64,000 bases of DNA from Petaurus breviceps papuanus (lineage: Eukaryota > Chordata > Mammalia > Diprotodontia > Petauridae): assembly GCA_028583685.1 (NCBI GenBank), contig JAMXIF010001253.1, positions 28,282,158 through 28,346,157 of the forward strand, read 5' to 3'. The position numbers and the translations under genes are program-made. Under the pieces are notes generated by a model, which worked only from the letters and a program-made list of their open reading frames with translations, did not search any database and had not been told where the DNA came from. Numbering within the stretch: position 1 is the stretch's first letter; every line of letters begins with the position of its first letter. Below are positions 1 through 11,989 of the stretch, piece by piece.

Positions 1-47
<47 letters not shown>
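1..47. repeat. (AG)n microsatellite
   Basis: Uninterrupted AG dinucleotide run at the left edge; it may extend beyond the window. Confidence 0.98.
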
Positions 48-50
<3 letters not shown>

Positions 51-568
51 AAGATGAGAGTAGAGCCACAGTTAGTGGACACAATATGGATAATACATTC
101 AGCAAAGGTGAGTGTAAAAGTCAGATAGGTAGCAAGAGAACTAAGAATGAACAGTATCATGAAAACTCAGTGGAGAGTTTCAGAAGCCAAGGGTGTTCAA
201 CAGCAAAGGGTGCTGCTTTTAGGTCCAGAAAGTTGAGAATTGAGAAAATGACCAAAGGATTTGACAATTAAGGTATCATTGATGTCTTTGAAGAGATTAA
301 ATTTAGTTTAATGTTAAAGTTAGAGGCATAATTATAAAGCATTGAAAAGTGAAATGAGAGAAAGTGAAGGAAAGTTGTTTTGTTTTGTTTTGTTTTTCCC
401 TAGGAACTTAGCAATGTGAATGACAAGAGATATAGTATGATAGCAAGGAGATGCTGCAATTCAAAGAAGTTGTTTTCGTTTCTTTGTTTTAGATTGACGG
501 AGATGTGGATGTGTTTATAGGAAGCAGGAGAATATGTATATATGTACTTGTGTGTGAAAGCATATTGT
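48..568. other. Intergenic stretch without recognised feature
   Basis: AT-rich sequence with a short TTTTG run near 376-396. Small ORFs on both strands overlap each other and show no family resemblance. Nothing else is seen. Confidence 0.5.
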
Positions 569-1010
569 CCTTTTTTTTTTCATTTAACAAAAATTTATTT
601 TCTCTCTTGTCCACCTCTCCTTGGGAGGAAAAATGCATTGTAAGCAAAACAGACTTCCACAAAGATGGCATTTATTCTTTCAAGAGGTGGGCAGCATACT
701 TCATCTGTAGTCCTGTGGAATTGTTATTGATCAGTGAATTGACAGGAATTCTTAAGTCTTTTGAAGTTTCTTTTTTTCATAATGTTATTGTATAATTTTT
801 TCTCCTGACTGCTCATTTCACTCTATATCAGTTAACACATCTTATCAGTTTTCTCTAGAACTTCACCTTTCATCCTTTCTTAAAGCATATTAGTATTCCA
901 TTCATATAATTCGTTCAAGTATTCACCAATTGTAGGCACCTCTTTAGTTTCCAGGTCTTAGCCACTACAAAAAGAGTTGCTTTAAAATTTTTTGTACATA
1001 TTTTCCTCTG
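569..1010 (-). mobile_element. L1 LINE 3' region, left part (split by an LTR)
   Basis: On the + strand this reads as the antisense of the marsupial L1 3' region; for example the stretch around 900-1000, with CACCAATTG and AAAGAGTTGC followed by TTTTTGTACATA, parallels other copies in this window at 45.0-45.1 and 60.15-60.24 kb. The match resumes at 1562 after the LTR. It is old and diverged, with no coding capacity. Confidence 0.65.
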
Positions 1011-1556
1011 TGTAATGGGAATGTAAATTTTTAAGATCTTCCCTGCTGCTAGACTTAAGTGCACCTGGGGCTTGTGGTGGGAGGCTTGTTTTTCAAGAGA
1101 TACTTTGTGATTTGTCAGTGGGTCAAGAGGGTTGTTACATTCTCTGAGCCTGGAGAAGGCTATATAATCCCTGATGTGAGTCTTTGCTTTGGGGGCTCAC
1201 TTTGAGAAGTGCTGTGGGATTTGACCAGAAGAGACTCTGGGCAGCCATTGAGATCCCTTTGGCTTTGAAAAGCCCAGATGTTGATGCTTCCCTCTCTGGT
1301 GGCTGACTAGATATAGATGTAATGATCAAGACAGTTGGAGGCCTATCTGCTTGATATGTTTTTGTTTTCTTGTGACTTCTGTCTGGATACTCAGAAGTTT
1401 GGGATGCTGACTTTTTCCTCTGAACAAGGTAAATGATATGTTTGATTGATTAGAGCAAAATCATTAACCCATTTTGAGTTGCTTTCCTTTAGAAAAGCAG
1501 ATCTAAGAACCTGTGTTGGCAGCCACCCTGGGGATGCTGGGGTGTTTGCCGCTACA
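1011..1556. mobile_element. Solitary LTR (fossil) inserted in an L1 3' region
   Basis: A 546-bp segment begins TGTAATGG and ends GCTACA (canonical TG...CA), is flanked by the 5-bp direct repeat CTCTG (1006-1010 and 1557-1561), and interrupts an otherwise continuous antisense L1. No internal retroviral region accompanies it, so it looks like a solitary LTR left by recombination. A TATATAA-like box near 1158 hints at + orientation, but the class and orientation are not assigned. It is younger than the host L1. Confidence 0.6.
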
Positions 1557-1561
1557 CTCTG

Positions 1562-2430
1562 TCTCTGATTTGTTTGGAGTATAGATCTAGTAATGATCCA
1601 GTTGTGCTAGATCAATGGGTCTGCAGAGTTTAGTAATTTTGGGGGTCATAATTCCAAATTGCTTTCCAGAATGGTGGGACCAAGTCATAGCTCCATCAGC
1701 AGTACATCAATGTACCTTTTTTTTTCATAGACTCTTCAACATTTGCAATTTTCCTTTTTCATCAAATTTGATAATCTGATGTGTTTGAAGTGGAATCCTG
1801 GGGTTACTTTAATTAGAATTTCTTTAATTATTAGTGATTTGGATTTTTTTTATGTGGCCATGCATTGATAGCTTGGATTTTTTCTTTTGAAAACTTTTAT
1901 TTATATTCTTTGATCATTTATCAATTAGAGAATGACTTTTAGTCTTACAAATTTGAATCCATTCCTTATATATCTTATAAATGAGACTATTAGAGAAACT
2001 TATTGCAAAGAACTTTTTCCCAGTAACTTACTTCCTTTTTAATGACTAGTTACATTGTTTTTTTTTGTGCAATTAAAAAAATTATATAATCAACACTGTC
2101 TATTTTATTCTCTACTACTCTTGATTCTCTTTTTGTCTATGGATTATTCTTCTATCCATAGATCTGAAAGGAAATTTCTTTCTTGCTCCTCTAATTTATG
2201 CTACCACTCTTTAGGTCTAAGTTCTTTTGGAGCTTATCTTGGTATACCATATGAGATATTCATCCTTATCTAGTTCCCTGACAGACAACTTTCCAATTTT
2301 ATTAGTAGTTTCTGTTGAATAGTGAGTTCTTATACCAATGCCTGAGACACTAGGCTTCATCAAACACTAGGCTACTGTGCCTCTTTGTTTTTATATATTG
2401 TATTTCTAATCTGTTCCACTTTGGATTTCC
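1562..2430 (-). mobile_element. L1 LINE 3' region, right part
   Basis: This continues the L1 interrupted by the LTR. The text around 1640-1700 (AATTCCAAATTGCTTTCCAG) is the same L1 segment seen at 32.25, 45.19 and 60.34 kb. The stretch 2150-2400 resembles the more 5' part of the same antisense L1. No open frame survives. Confidence 0.6.
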
Positions 2431-2676
2431 AGGAGGGGAAGTATGGTGGAGAGAAACATGTGGTGGTTGAACACCAATGGAAGGAGAAATAGAAATTTTT
2501 TTTTTTTGTCACTGGGTTTTATTATAGACCAACTACTAAAAGAGAAAATATCATAAGCCTGGCATAGAGGCATGATATTGAAGTCATAAGAGACTCTTAA
2601 TTATCTGCTAGGGCTTTGTCTCTGAGAAAAGCAGAGAAGTGTTTGAATCTGATTCTTACTAATAGGGATCAATTTA

Positions 2677-2845
2677 TTTATTTATTTGTTTGTTTGTTTT
2701 TGCATTTTGGAGGGCAATAGGGGTTTAGTAACTTGCCCAAGTTTACACAGCTAGTTTTTTTGTGTGGGTGTTAAGTGTCTGAGGCCAGAACTGAACTCAT
2801 GTCCTCCTGACTGCCGCTTTACTCACTGCACCACCTAGCCGCCCC
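2677..2845 (-). mobile_element. tRNA-derived SINE (WSINE-type)
   Basis: Antisense copy ending CCACCTAGCCGCCCC (reverse of the SINE head), with a T-rich left side that is the reversed A-rich tail. It is flanked by AGGGATCAATTTA (2664-2676) and AGGGATAAATTTA (2846-2858), a near-perfect target-site duplication. Confidence 0.9.
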
Positions 2846-2972
2846 AGGGATAAATTTATTACTGGGGTAGAGGTAAAGGGAACCTGGGAGGAAGTACTCT
2901 CTACCTCCTAGAATTAATAGAGGAGACGAAAGCCAGGAAGAGTCTCACATGTGCCCTAAAATTTGAAAGAAC

Positions 2973-3841
2973 ATATTTCTTTTTTTCCAAATGCTTTATT
3001 AACTTCTGATTTACATCATTCATTTCCGCCAGATTTTGAGTTACAAATTTTCTCCCCCTTTTTCTCCTACCCACCACTTCAAAATAGCAGTCCCACAGGA
3101 TATCCCCTCCTCCTATCTGCTGTCTCCCATATTTTCTCTCATACCCCTTTCGACTTTTCCAGTGGATCTCTATGCCCCAGTGCCTGTATATCTTATTTCC
3201 CAATTACATGTAAAACAGTATAATATATATATTTGAATATTTGATTTTAAAACTTTGAATTCCAGATTCATTCCCTTCCTCCCTTGTCACCCACCCTTAC
3301 TGGGAAGATAAGCAGTTCAGTATAGGTTGTACATATGTGGCTAATTCAAAATAATAACATAGTAGATATATTGTAAAAGACTGGCTATATTTCCCTCCCT
3401 CCTATCCCACCTACCACTTGTTTTATGCTTTGATCCCTTCCCTTTTCAAAAATGGGTGCTTCCAACTTCCCTCTCCCCCAGCCTGCCCTCCCCTTCCATA
3501 ATCCCCCCTCTCATCCCCTTCCCCCCCTACTCTCCTGGAGGATGAGATACCCTATTTAGCATGTATTTCATTCCCTCCTCAAGCCAAATTCAATGGGAAT
3601 AAGGTTGACCCATTCCCTTTTGCCTTCTTATTCTTCCCCTCCATTGTAACCATTTTCCCTTGCCTCTTCTTTATGAGATAGTTTACCCCATTCTGTCTCT
3701 CCCCATCTCCTCTCACATGTTTACAGATATACATAGATAGAGGGCACAGGACCAATTTAACAGGAAGGGATGATACTTAAAAGGTGAAATTAAGACATGA
3801 GAGAGGAATATGAGAGGAGATGGGAGAGACAGAATGGGGTG
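2973..3841 (-). mobile_element. L1/HAL1 3' end with 5' inversion (twin-priming type)
   Basis: 2973-3718 reads as the antisense of an L1/HAL1 3' UTR and closely matches 53.96-54.73 kb in the same order. From about 3719 to 3841 the next segment is present in the opposite orientation: AGGGCACAGGACCAATTTAA at 3741-3760 is the reverse complement of the 54.78-54.80 kb text. About 30 bp at the junction is present on both sides as an inverted repeat (3689-3718 and 3812-3841). This is the structure expected when an L1 insertion is primed from both target strands. Confidence 0.8.
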
Positions 3842-3900
3842 GGTATGGGTTGGACCGGGCAGCTACATGGTCCCTTCCAATATAAAGATTCTGTGTCAAA
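3842..3900. repeat. Fragment of a CORE/MIR-type SINE
   Basis: The short stretch with GGTCCCTTCCAATATAAAGA and TTCTGTG resembles the tail portion of old mammalian CORE-SINE-like elements. It is too short to classify. Confidence 0.3.
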
Positions 3901-4439
3901 AATTAAGTCAGAGCACTAGCATTTCAACTTAATCAAGATTTTTTTTTTAATTTCTTGAACAAAGGAGAAGTCAGACTACTGATCAGCTAACTGGGTGCCA
4001 TAACAGAATTCTGCATGTGATCCAAGTATAGTTGGGCAATTTATAATCTTTTGAGAATACAGAAAAGTCAAATTAAGTTGATACAAAGTGATCTGGGAGA
4101 GGGAGGTACAAAGAGGGTGATTTAAGGAGGTATATAAATAAAGGTAAATTATGCTTTTTTATTTTTGAGAATAGGTTATATGCTAATGTATAATTTATTA
4201 TATAGCAAGTTGAGATGGTGCTTTTCATTGCTCTACTAAGGGACAGCAAAGTTTCCCATGAGAATGAAAATACTTCATAATCTCTCAAGGTTATAATATT
4301 CATCATACCTATAGTCCTTTACAGTATTAAGTTCCTTAGAAGAATGACAAAATAATACAAGCCTGAAGTGCAATTCTATGAAGATTTAATTGTTTAAGCA
4401 GAATTATAACTGAGTTACATATTACTTTAAAGTTTACAA

Positions 4440-4640
4440 AGAACTTAATATATATTATCTCATTTGAGCCTCACAGGCAAGTACTATAATTATTTACTAT
4501 TGTTTTTCTTTTGTAAATGAGAAAGCAGACTCGGAGAGATTAAGAGATTTGCCCAAGGTCACATGGCTAGATTTTGGAGGTGGAATTCAAACCCAAACCT
4601 GTCTAATTCTAACCCCAACACTTTATCAATTGTGCCATGT
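4440..4640 (+). mobile_element. CORE-SINE (Mar1/MIR-like)
   Basis: It contains the pattern ATTATCTCATTTGAGCCTCA, then an AAATGAGAAAGCAGACTC-type segment, GATTTGCCCAAGGTCACATG and a degenerate head near 4600. This order recurs at 18.82, 26.67 and 37.56 kb, so it is a family. It is old, with many substitutions. Confidence 0.65.
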
Positions 4641-4692
4641 TGAATATTAATCAAATAAATACAAGTCATTGCTATCAGGAAAGTCTTATGTT

Positions 4693-4946
4693 CTTACAGC
4701 TAAGTGAAATGGTAGATAGAGTGCTAAGTCTGGAGTTAGGAAGACCTAAATTTAAATTTGGCCTTAGATACTTAATCACTGCATGATCCTGTGCAAATCA
4801 CTTAAACTCTTTACCTCAGTTTCCTCAACTGTAAAATGGGAATAATACCAGCACCTACCTCTTAGGATGATTGTGAGGATCAAATAAGATAATATTTGTA
4901 AAGCACTTAGCACAGTATGTGACACATGGTAAGAATGTAATAATTG
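4693..4946 (+). mobile_element. MIR SINE
   Basis: It reads through the full MIR order: tRNA-like head, CAAATCACTTAAACTCTTTA, CCTCAGTTTCCTCAACTGTA, AAATGGGAATAATACC, and a tail with AGCACTTAGCACAG. Confidence 0.85.
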
Positions 4947-4949
4947 CAT

Positions 4950-6007
4950 TTTTCCTTCCTTGATATCCTATAAAATATTCTTAACAAAGCATCACCTTCT
5001 ATAATTTAATCGGCGGGAAAGGAATGTTCCTGTTGTTCTCTACAGCTCCCTAACTACAAAATAATCTATGACCTTCAAGTTGGGTAAGGACTGTTTTTTT
5101 CTTCCTCCCTATTATTAGTTTCTCCATAATGATTAGCCTCCTAAAGGCTGAATAAATCATTCACAACTTGTGGACTTCCCTTCACTGGCATGGATAATCA
5201 AAAGTTTATAGTCCAAGGGAGTGGTTGAAATTACCCCACTCCATTTAAGCCTTGTACATTTTTCATGTGGGAAGACCTTAGTTCAGACACATTATCAAGT
5301 GAGAACACATCTCAATCAATCAATTAAAGACTCTAAGTATGTAAAGTCTTTGAAAATCATTAAATGAACTGCCATGAAATTCACAGGAAGTCTGTTTTGA
5401 TTAAGTGGTGACCTTAGTAATACAGTGTGTGTCCATACACATAAAACCATGGATGTACTTCAGAATCTAAGATACTTGAGCAAGTGTAAAGAGTGCTCAG
5501 GTTAAATCCCTGAGAAGGATTTGGTTGGGAGGAGCAGAGCTCTGGACTTTTGTCTTTGTATCCTCCCCCAACTCCTTGATTGGAAGACCTTCTCAACTTT
5601 GGAAGTTCATAGAGCTTTCTTTCTTCCCACTGGAATCCTAGCAGGATCCCAGAAGCAGCTAAAGGCAGTTTTCACATCAGGAGCAAAGGACAGATTGAAT
5701 GGTAAATATTATAGCAGATAAATACTTCACCTTACCTAAGGAGAACATCTTGAGAATAATGAGGAGAAGGATGATGATGATATTGAAAAATTCATGAGCT
5801 ATAATTACCCCCATTTTCCACATGTGATCTAAGTTTGAGTTCACTTAATTGTGGACTTTGAATTTACTTGTGGGAGAGGGTGCCACTGACCTTGTGGTGG
5901 ATATTTTGTATCAATTGTTTTTAGTACACCATTTTAGTGATAACTCTTCCTAAAAGCTAATAATTTTAACTGATGTTCATGACAAGAAGGCTACCTGAGG
6001 GGACTTG
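4950..6007. other. Intergenic stretch without recognised feature
   Basis: No coding frame, RNA gene or assignable repeat was recognised. Short ORFs here show no family resemblance. Confidence 0.4.
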
Positions 6008-6022
6008 TGAACTATAGCTTTA

Positions 6023-6180
6023 TTTATTTGCTTTTTGGAGGGGGAAGGGAGGGCAATTGGGATTAAGGGCTTGACCAAGGTTACAGGCTAGTAAGTGTTA
6101 AGTGTCTGAGACTGCATTTGAACTCAGGTCTTCCTGACTCCAGGGCCGTGCTCTGTTCACTGCACCACCTAGCCATTCCC
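6023..6180 (-). mobile_element. tRNA-derived SINE (WSINE-type)
   Basis: Antisense copy flanked by a perfect 15-bp duplication, TGAACTATAGCTTTA (6008-6022 and 6181-6195). The head is degraded at CCACCTAGCCATTCCC. Confidence 0.92.
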
Positions 6181-6195
6181 TGAACTATAGCTTTA

Positions 6196-7394
6196 GAACA
6201 AAACATTCCTCAAACCTTCAGGACTAACCATACAGCCCTAAAAGGCATAAAAACCATGCTCTGGGGATTTGTGAGTGAGTTGGGATAACCACCCTAATGT
6301 ATGTGTGCTACAAGTGTAAAACATTTTGTTGTTCTTAAGGGGGTCTGGAATATTAGAACTGTTGCTAATTTGATAAAACTATATAAGTAGCATCTGGCTA
6401 GGTAGACACAGCCCTTGACTGTGCCTAGGTCTGTTCTGAGCTTAAGTTGGATGGGTACACTAAAGGACTTTTAGGGCAGTGCATCTGTTTTGAAAAGCCC
6501 AGTCCCACTGATTTTTTCTGATCCATTCCATAATGGTTCCCCTAAGTAGCCCAGACTTGGACCAAACCAAGCCCTTTAGGAGAAGGCCTGAAGTTCTGTG
6601 AGAGTCCCTTATTCACCTGGAATCCCTGGAATATCCCTCAGTTAAGAGCTCCCTTGAATCCATATTGATAATGTATCTGTAAATACTCATGAACTCATAA
6701 GCAGAACCTTTAAGTGACTAATTATAATATTTTGTTAGGTTCTACATATGGAAAATTACTCTGTGGTCTATTCTATCAGAGCTTCTGACCCATCACACTG
6801 ATGTGTACAAACATACAAAGGACATAAAACAACCAGATGAAAACAGTACACCAAGATATAAAGTAGATGTAAAATATTTATATCACACACATATCAGGAG
6901 TAAATGTATTTTAGAGTTGGAGAGTAAAGTTATGTGCATATCAGAAGTAGCAACTAAAGAGAATAGCTTTGACAATTCTGTGTCTAAAATAGGTGAGGAT
7001 TAGAAATTAACTACCTTTTGATTAAATCCAAGTTTTCTACAGTAGAAACTTACTGGGACACAAGGTTGTAAGCTATAAATACTCTAACTTAGTGGTAAAG
7101 TGTCACATTCATAGAGAATATTTTATTGAAAGCTGGTATCTTAAGGTGAAACAACAAAAACCATTTGGTAATGATCCAGTAAAGTGTTATCTACGAAACA
7201 AATATTTGCTAAATGAATGAATGATCTCTGGGGATTACTCCTGATTACAAATTATCTTGTAGTAACTTGGCTAGAGAATGAAGGGATATCTGACAATTCA
7301 GTCTGCTGTTCCTCTCCTATTCCCCTCTTCCACTTGTTCATGTACCTGAGACTGTTACACCTCTGTTATGTCTGCAGTCTAAATTTGTTTTTAT
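6196..7394. other. Intergenic stretch without firm feature
   Basis: The stretch 6.2-6.6 kb has a higher GC content and could be an old LTR, but no ends or target-site repeat could be defined. The rest is unremarkable AT-rich sequence. Confidence 0.3.
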
Positions 7395-7570
7395 TATCAT
7401 AGATTATAGCTGGAGAACCTTAGGAGTCATCTGGGTCAACCTTCTCATTTAATAGATCAGGAAACTGAGCTTCAGAGAAGTTAAGTGACTTACCCATGTT
7501 CACAGGCAATAAGTAGCAGAGCCAGATTTTGAAATCAGGTCTTCTGGTTTCTAACTTTTTTCACTCAGAA
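7395..7570 (+). mobile_element. Old SINE/CR1-tail-like repeat
   Basis: The order AGCTGGAGAACCTTAGGAGT, CATCTGGGTCAACC, CAGGAAACTGAGC and GTTAAGTGACTTACCCA is a common marsupial interspersed repeat; related copies occur at about 11.99 and 47.80 kb. The family is not certain. Confidence 0.55.
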
Positions 7571-7932
7571 CTTTGAGTGATGTTCAGCATTTAATAAACT
7601 AGTATAACTGATTTAGATGACATATAAGAAAATATTTTGGTTTGCAGTAAGCTGTGAAGTTGACAACTTAAGAGTTTGGGCAAAAGAAGTCTAGATTGCA
7701 GTTCTGTAGTTTGCTAATTAGATCATATATTCTAAAATGACCTGGGATATGACCACGAAACTACTGAGAGAGAATAATAGTGTATTTTGTTTTGTTTTGT
7801 TTTTGACAAAAGAGAAAGTTTAGGAATTACTTAGAGAAAGTATGAGAAGAGAAAACTATGGTCATATAGCTTTCTCCCAGGCACACAACATAGAAATCAT
7901 TAAACCAAAAAGAAATTTAATCTGAATTCAAC

Positions 7933-8096
7933 TTTTTTTTTTCTTTTGGGAGAGGGGAAGGTAGGGCAATTGGGGTCAAGTGACTTGCCCAAGGTCACAT
8001 GGCTAGTTTTATGTTAAGTGTCTGAGGCCAGATTTGAACTTAGGTCTTCCTAACTCCAGGGCCGGTGCTGTATTCACTGTGCCACCTAGCCACCCC
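7933..8096 (-). mobile_element. tRNA-derived SINE (WSINE-type)
   Basis: Antisense copy with CTGAATTCAAC on both sides (7922-7932 and 8097-8107) and a reversed A-tail at the left. Confidence 0.92.
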
Positions 8097-8580
8097 CTGA
8101 ATTCAACCTTCAACCCCAACCTATTGGCTCAAACTTGCTCTCAGAAGATGCTGAGCTGCTTAACAATCTAGTTCTCTCTTTGGAGCAGGAGATACTATGC
8201 AAGAAGATACCATTTGAAAAGCATTGTTGCTCAATGGTTTATAATGTTGAGTTATTTAGTTTTGTCCTGAGGGTGGCCTATTGGTCTTCATTCTATGTTA
8301 CCTTGTCTGAGATAGGTGATAGGGTCTGAACCTGAGATTTCATTGATATATACCTGAGGAAACTGCCTCTACCTATGCAGGTCAGCAATTTCTTTGTAAT
8401 TTATAGTCTGAGTTTCCTGGAGTACCTAGAAACTTATGTGACTCGCCCCAGGGTCTCCTGACTTCAGAACCAACAATCTTTCCTGTTGTACAGTGCTGGA
8501 AAGGACCTTGTGGGACTAGATGGAATTAAAGAACATGGTGGCAATGCATTTGCCAGGAAGGGGTAAAAAGACTGAAGAAA

Positions 8581-8746
8581 GGGGCGGCTAGGTGGCCCAG
8601 TGAGTAGAGTGCTGGCCCAGGAGTCAGGAGAACCTGAATTTGGATCCCGCCCAGACACCTAACATAAAAAAACTAGCCATGTGACCTTGGGCAAGTTACT
8701 TAACCCCAATTGCCCTCCAAAAAGCAAAAAATAAAAAAATAAAAAT
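8581..8746 (+). mobile_element. tRNA-derived SINE (WSINE-type), sense
   Basis: Head GGGGCGGCTAGGTGGCCCAG, pol III B-box-like region near TTTGGATCCCGCC, body ending AATTGCCCTCCAAAAAGC and an A-rich tail. It is flanked by AAAAAGACTGAAGAAA (8565-8580) and AAAAACACTGAAGAAA (8747-8762). Confidence 0.92.
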
Positions 8747-8762
8747 AAAAACACTGAAGAAA

Positions 8763-9794
8763 AAGGGTAGATGGTGAGGAAGGGAGGGAGGGGGAAACAA
8801 ATAGTAAGCTATATTCCCAAAGCTGTAATTGCAGCTATTTGTCAAACAGGGTTCTGACTAACCAGTTCCTCCACCCATCACAGTACAGCAAAGCTTTCTT
8901 TGCCAACTATGGGAATAAAAGTGACAGAACAAGTACTACTGAATGGCCACCATTGGTCACCAGCAAACTGCAGGATGAAAGAGGCAGAATCCTTTGTGTT
9001 TAAACAGAGACTCAGTAGTGAGTTGTTAAATATATGGTGAACAGAGCTATCCTTGAAATGGCCTGTGGGTGTGTCGAAGACAGTTTAGTCAATTTCTTCA
9101 TGTCTCTTGTTGATTTTACACAAGTTATGGAAATTAAAAAACGATCAGTTGCCCAATAGAAGAATGTCTGGGTTTAAAATTCGAGATGAAAAATTTTTCC
9201 TAAAAAGTACTTCTTTTTTTTTTTTTACAGGTTCATTGTATAATTTGGTAATAGTTAATAAGAGCTTTTGCTCACTCTCTACACTCCGAGATGAAATTTC
9301 AATTGTTCACTATCAGTTTTTAAATGTTTCAATGGTGTCCTTCCTCTGATCTTCCTGTGTCCTCTGTTAGCAGAAAATTACTGACAGCAGCATCCTCCCT
9401 TTGCCCAGTTCTGCTCTCTTATTATCAGAATCAATGTCTGGCTATCTCTTCACCCTGCCTTCCTGTTCTACATGAGAAATTGAAAGGAGTCAGGGATAGT
9501 CAGCATAAACTTAGCCTAGATCTCACCCCCATGATATATTTAATTTTCCTTTTGCATTATTTATGCCCACCCTTTTCTATATTGTTTTGTGGGCAGGAAA
9601 CTAAGAAGAGAAAAGAAGGTTGCTACTAGCCCTGAAGTATCAGGTACTTCCTCCCTGCAGTTTCTTTTCCATATTTCTCCTTTTTCTATTCATTCCATAC
9701 TCTACATTACCAACAATACCAAGCGCACACATCAACGTCATGCTCCCATACACTCACTCCAAGTAATTGAGACTGCACACTTTATCATATTTTC
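8763..9794. other. Intergenic stretch without recognised feature
   Basis: Several overlapping small ORFs lie here but none resembles a known protein or has splice-site support. Nothing else is seen. Confidence 0.4.
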
Positions 9795-10032
9795 TATTAT
9801 TACTGAGTGGTTTCAGTTTTGTCCATCTCTCCAAGCTCCCACTTGGGGTTTTCTTGTCAAAGATACTGGAGTGGTATGCCATTTCCTTCTCCAGCTTATT
9901 TTACAGCTGAGGAACTAAGGTAAATAGGGTTAAATGACTTTGTCCAGGGTCACACAGCTAGTATTTGAGGCCAAATTTGAACTTAGGTCCTCCTGACTCC
10001 GGGGCCATCACTGTGCCACCCTAGCTGCCCAT
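9795..10032 (-). mobile_element. SINE with RTE-type tail
   Basis: Antisense copy. The left part (TTTTGTCCATCTCTCC, CTTGGGGTTTTCTTGTCAAA, GATACTGGAGTGGTATGCCA) shares sequence with RTE LINE ends in the window, and the right part ends in a tRNA-type head (CCACCCTAGCTGCCC). Such SINEs are thought to be mobilised by RTE. Confidence 0.8.
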
Positions 10033-10424
10033 ATTTTCTATTACGGCTTTTTTCCCCCAAAACATCCAGTCTATGTCTCTCACCCCTACAGTAGTATTAG
10101 CAGCTAAAAAAATTCATTGAGCCTATGTGATCCTTGAATTTGGGGTATGTGAGTTCAGCATTCTCTTCTATCTCATCCTACTTGCCCTTATTCTAATACC
10201 CTCAACTTCAGCCTCCTCACCTTACCCAAACATGGGTAATGCCCAGATTCTCCCCTTGGCTCACTTTCCCTAGGTGTCTTGTCTCAGTCATGCCCACATC
10301 CCCATTTCCTTTTATTTCCATGTTCCCCAAGTCCCAGAACCATAGATTTAGAGCTGGAAGCTGCCCCATCTCACCGAGATAGCTCCAACCTTGTTCTCCT
10401 TCTTTGCCCTAAAATTATCCCTTG

Positions 10425-10640
10425 TGTGTGTTCAGTCCTATCTGACTCTGGGCCTCCATTTGGGGTTTTCTTGGAGTGGTTTGCTATTTTCTTCTCCAGC
10501 TCGTTTGGAGGAAATGAGGAAACTGAGGCAAAAGGGGTTAAGTGACTTGCCCAGGGTCATACAGCTAGCAAGTGACTGAGGCCACATTTGAACTCAGGAA
10601 GATGAGTCTTTTGGACTCCAGGTCTGGGCCCTCTGGTTTC
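10425..10640 (-). mobile_element. SINE with RTE-type tail
   Basis: Second copy of the same family: CAGTCCTATCTGACTCTGGG, TTTGGGGTTTTCTTGG, AGTGGTTTGC, then GAGGAAACTGAGGCA and the GTGACTTGCCCAGGGTCA body. It lies only about 0.2-0.4 kb upstream of the MTMR2 CpG island. The head end is blurred. Confidence 0.75.
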
Positions 10641-10954
10641 TGCCCATCTTTGTCCCTTATTAATATTGCCGCACTTCACTGCCAACCATACCTCCCTGAT
10701 CTTTTTCAACTCCACTCTTGCCTTCATCCATTTTCCCCTCTGACCCAGCCCCGTCCCTGTCACCCACACCCCGGAGAGGGGTGTCTTCCAGAATGCCCCA
10801 TCCCCCATCCCTCACCAAGGTCTCTTCCCTCCCCCCTCCTCTGGGCCAGAGGAGGGTGCCCAGGGGCGGGGGCGGGCCGGGGGAGGGCGCTCCTCCGGCT
10901 CCCGGCTGGCCCCTCCCACAGTCCCTGCTCGCTCGCGGTGCAGTCTGGGCGAAC

Positions 10955-10999
10955 ATGGCCGCTTCCTGTCTGCGGAGGGGCTGGGAGGCTCTGGGCTGA
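10955..10999 (+). CDS. Upstream ORF in the MTMR2 5' leader (15 codons including stop)
   Basis: An ATG 102 bp upstream of the MTMR2 start opens a 14-residue frame (MAASCLRRGWEALG) and stops before the main ATG. The start context is GAACATGG, with A at -3 relative to the ATG offset by one and G at +4, so it could be used if it lies within the mRNA. Whether it does depends on the true transcription start, which is unknown. A short, non-overlapping upstream ORF usually lowers translation of the main frame. No peptide function is suggested. Confidence 0.35.
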   Translation: MAASCLRRGWEALG

Positions 11000-11137
<138 letters not shown>

Positions 11138-11989
11138 TAAGGGGGCGAGCCCGGCGCTGGGAGGGGGGAGGCGGGGGCCTCCCGGCCCCTCTCTGCCCCG
11201 AGCCCTGGCCCTGCCCGGCTGCCTCCGACTTCTGCCCCTCCCGGGCGTCCCGGGCTCTGCCCGCCTCCCTCTTCCCCGGGCTGCTTCATCCTTTCCCACC
11301 CCCTGGCAGGGATCCTCAAATGGCACCCAGGGCGTTTTATACATCAGATAAGCGATTCCGTTCTTGCTTTCCCGTCCCTTTCCTCCTTCCTTCATTGCTT
11401 CTTTCCCATCCTCTCCATCCCTCCTTCATTCCTGCTTTCTCATTTCTTTCCCCCGTCCTTCATTGCTTTTTCCTCGGTCTGTCCCTTCCTCCTCCTCGTG
11501 CTCTCCCTAGAAATTCTATCCCAAGCTTCTGTTAAGGGGTTGCCATGGAAACGCCCTTACTCTTTTCTCTTCTAACTCCCCAGACCAAAACTTGGGTTCT
11601 GGGATTCCTGGGCGGCCCTCATCTCTGAGGGAGTGAATGGAGGAGAAAGGAAACCCCCTTAGAGAATGTATCAGGTAGGCCAGACGAGAGGGCATTTTTC
11701 TTGCCCTCTGCCCCCATCACTTCAGTTTTTCAGATGGCTTTTGTGCTTGAGTAGATTGTTGGTTTTTCGTGTTTGTTTTTAAATTTTGGAAGTATGAAAG
11801 AAAGCCTTAGATTAGTAAATTGTAGGTTTCCAGCAGGGTTCTTTGTGAATAATAGCAGAAAACTTGTGGGTCATTGAAATCTCTTGTGTCTTGAGATAGT
11901 TTTTTTAAGTGGAAAAAAGTAATTGAAATGGTACATTTGTTATATAATTATAAAAAGGCTTGGGAACATCGAATTTGCAGATGGATCAT

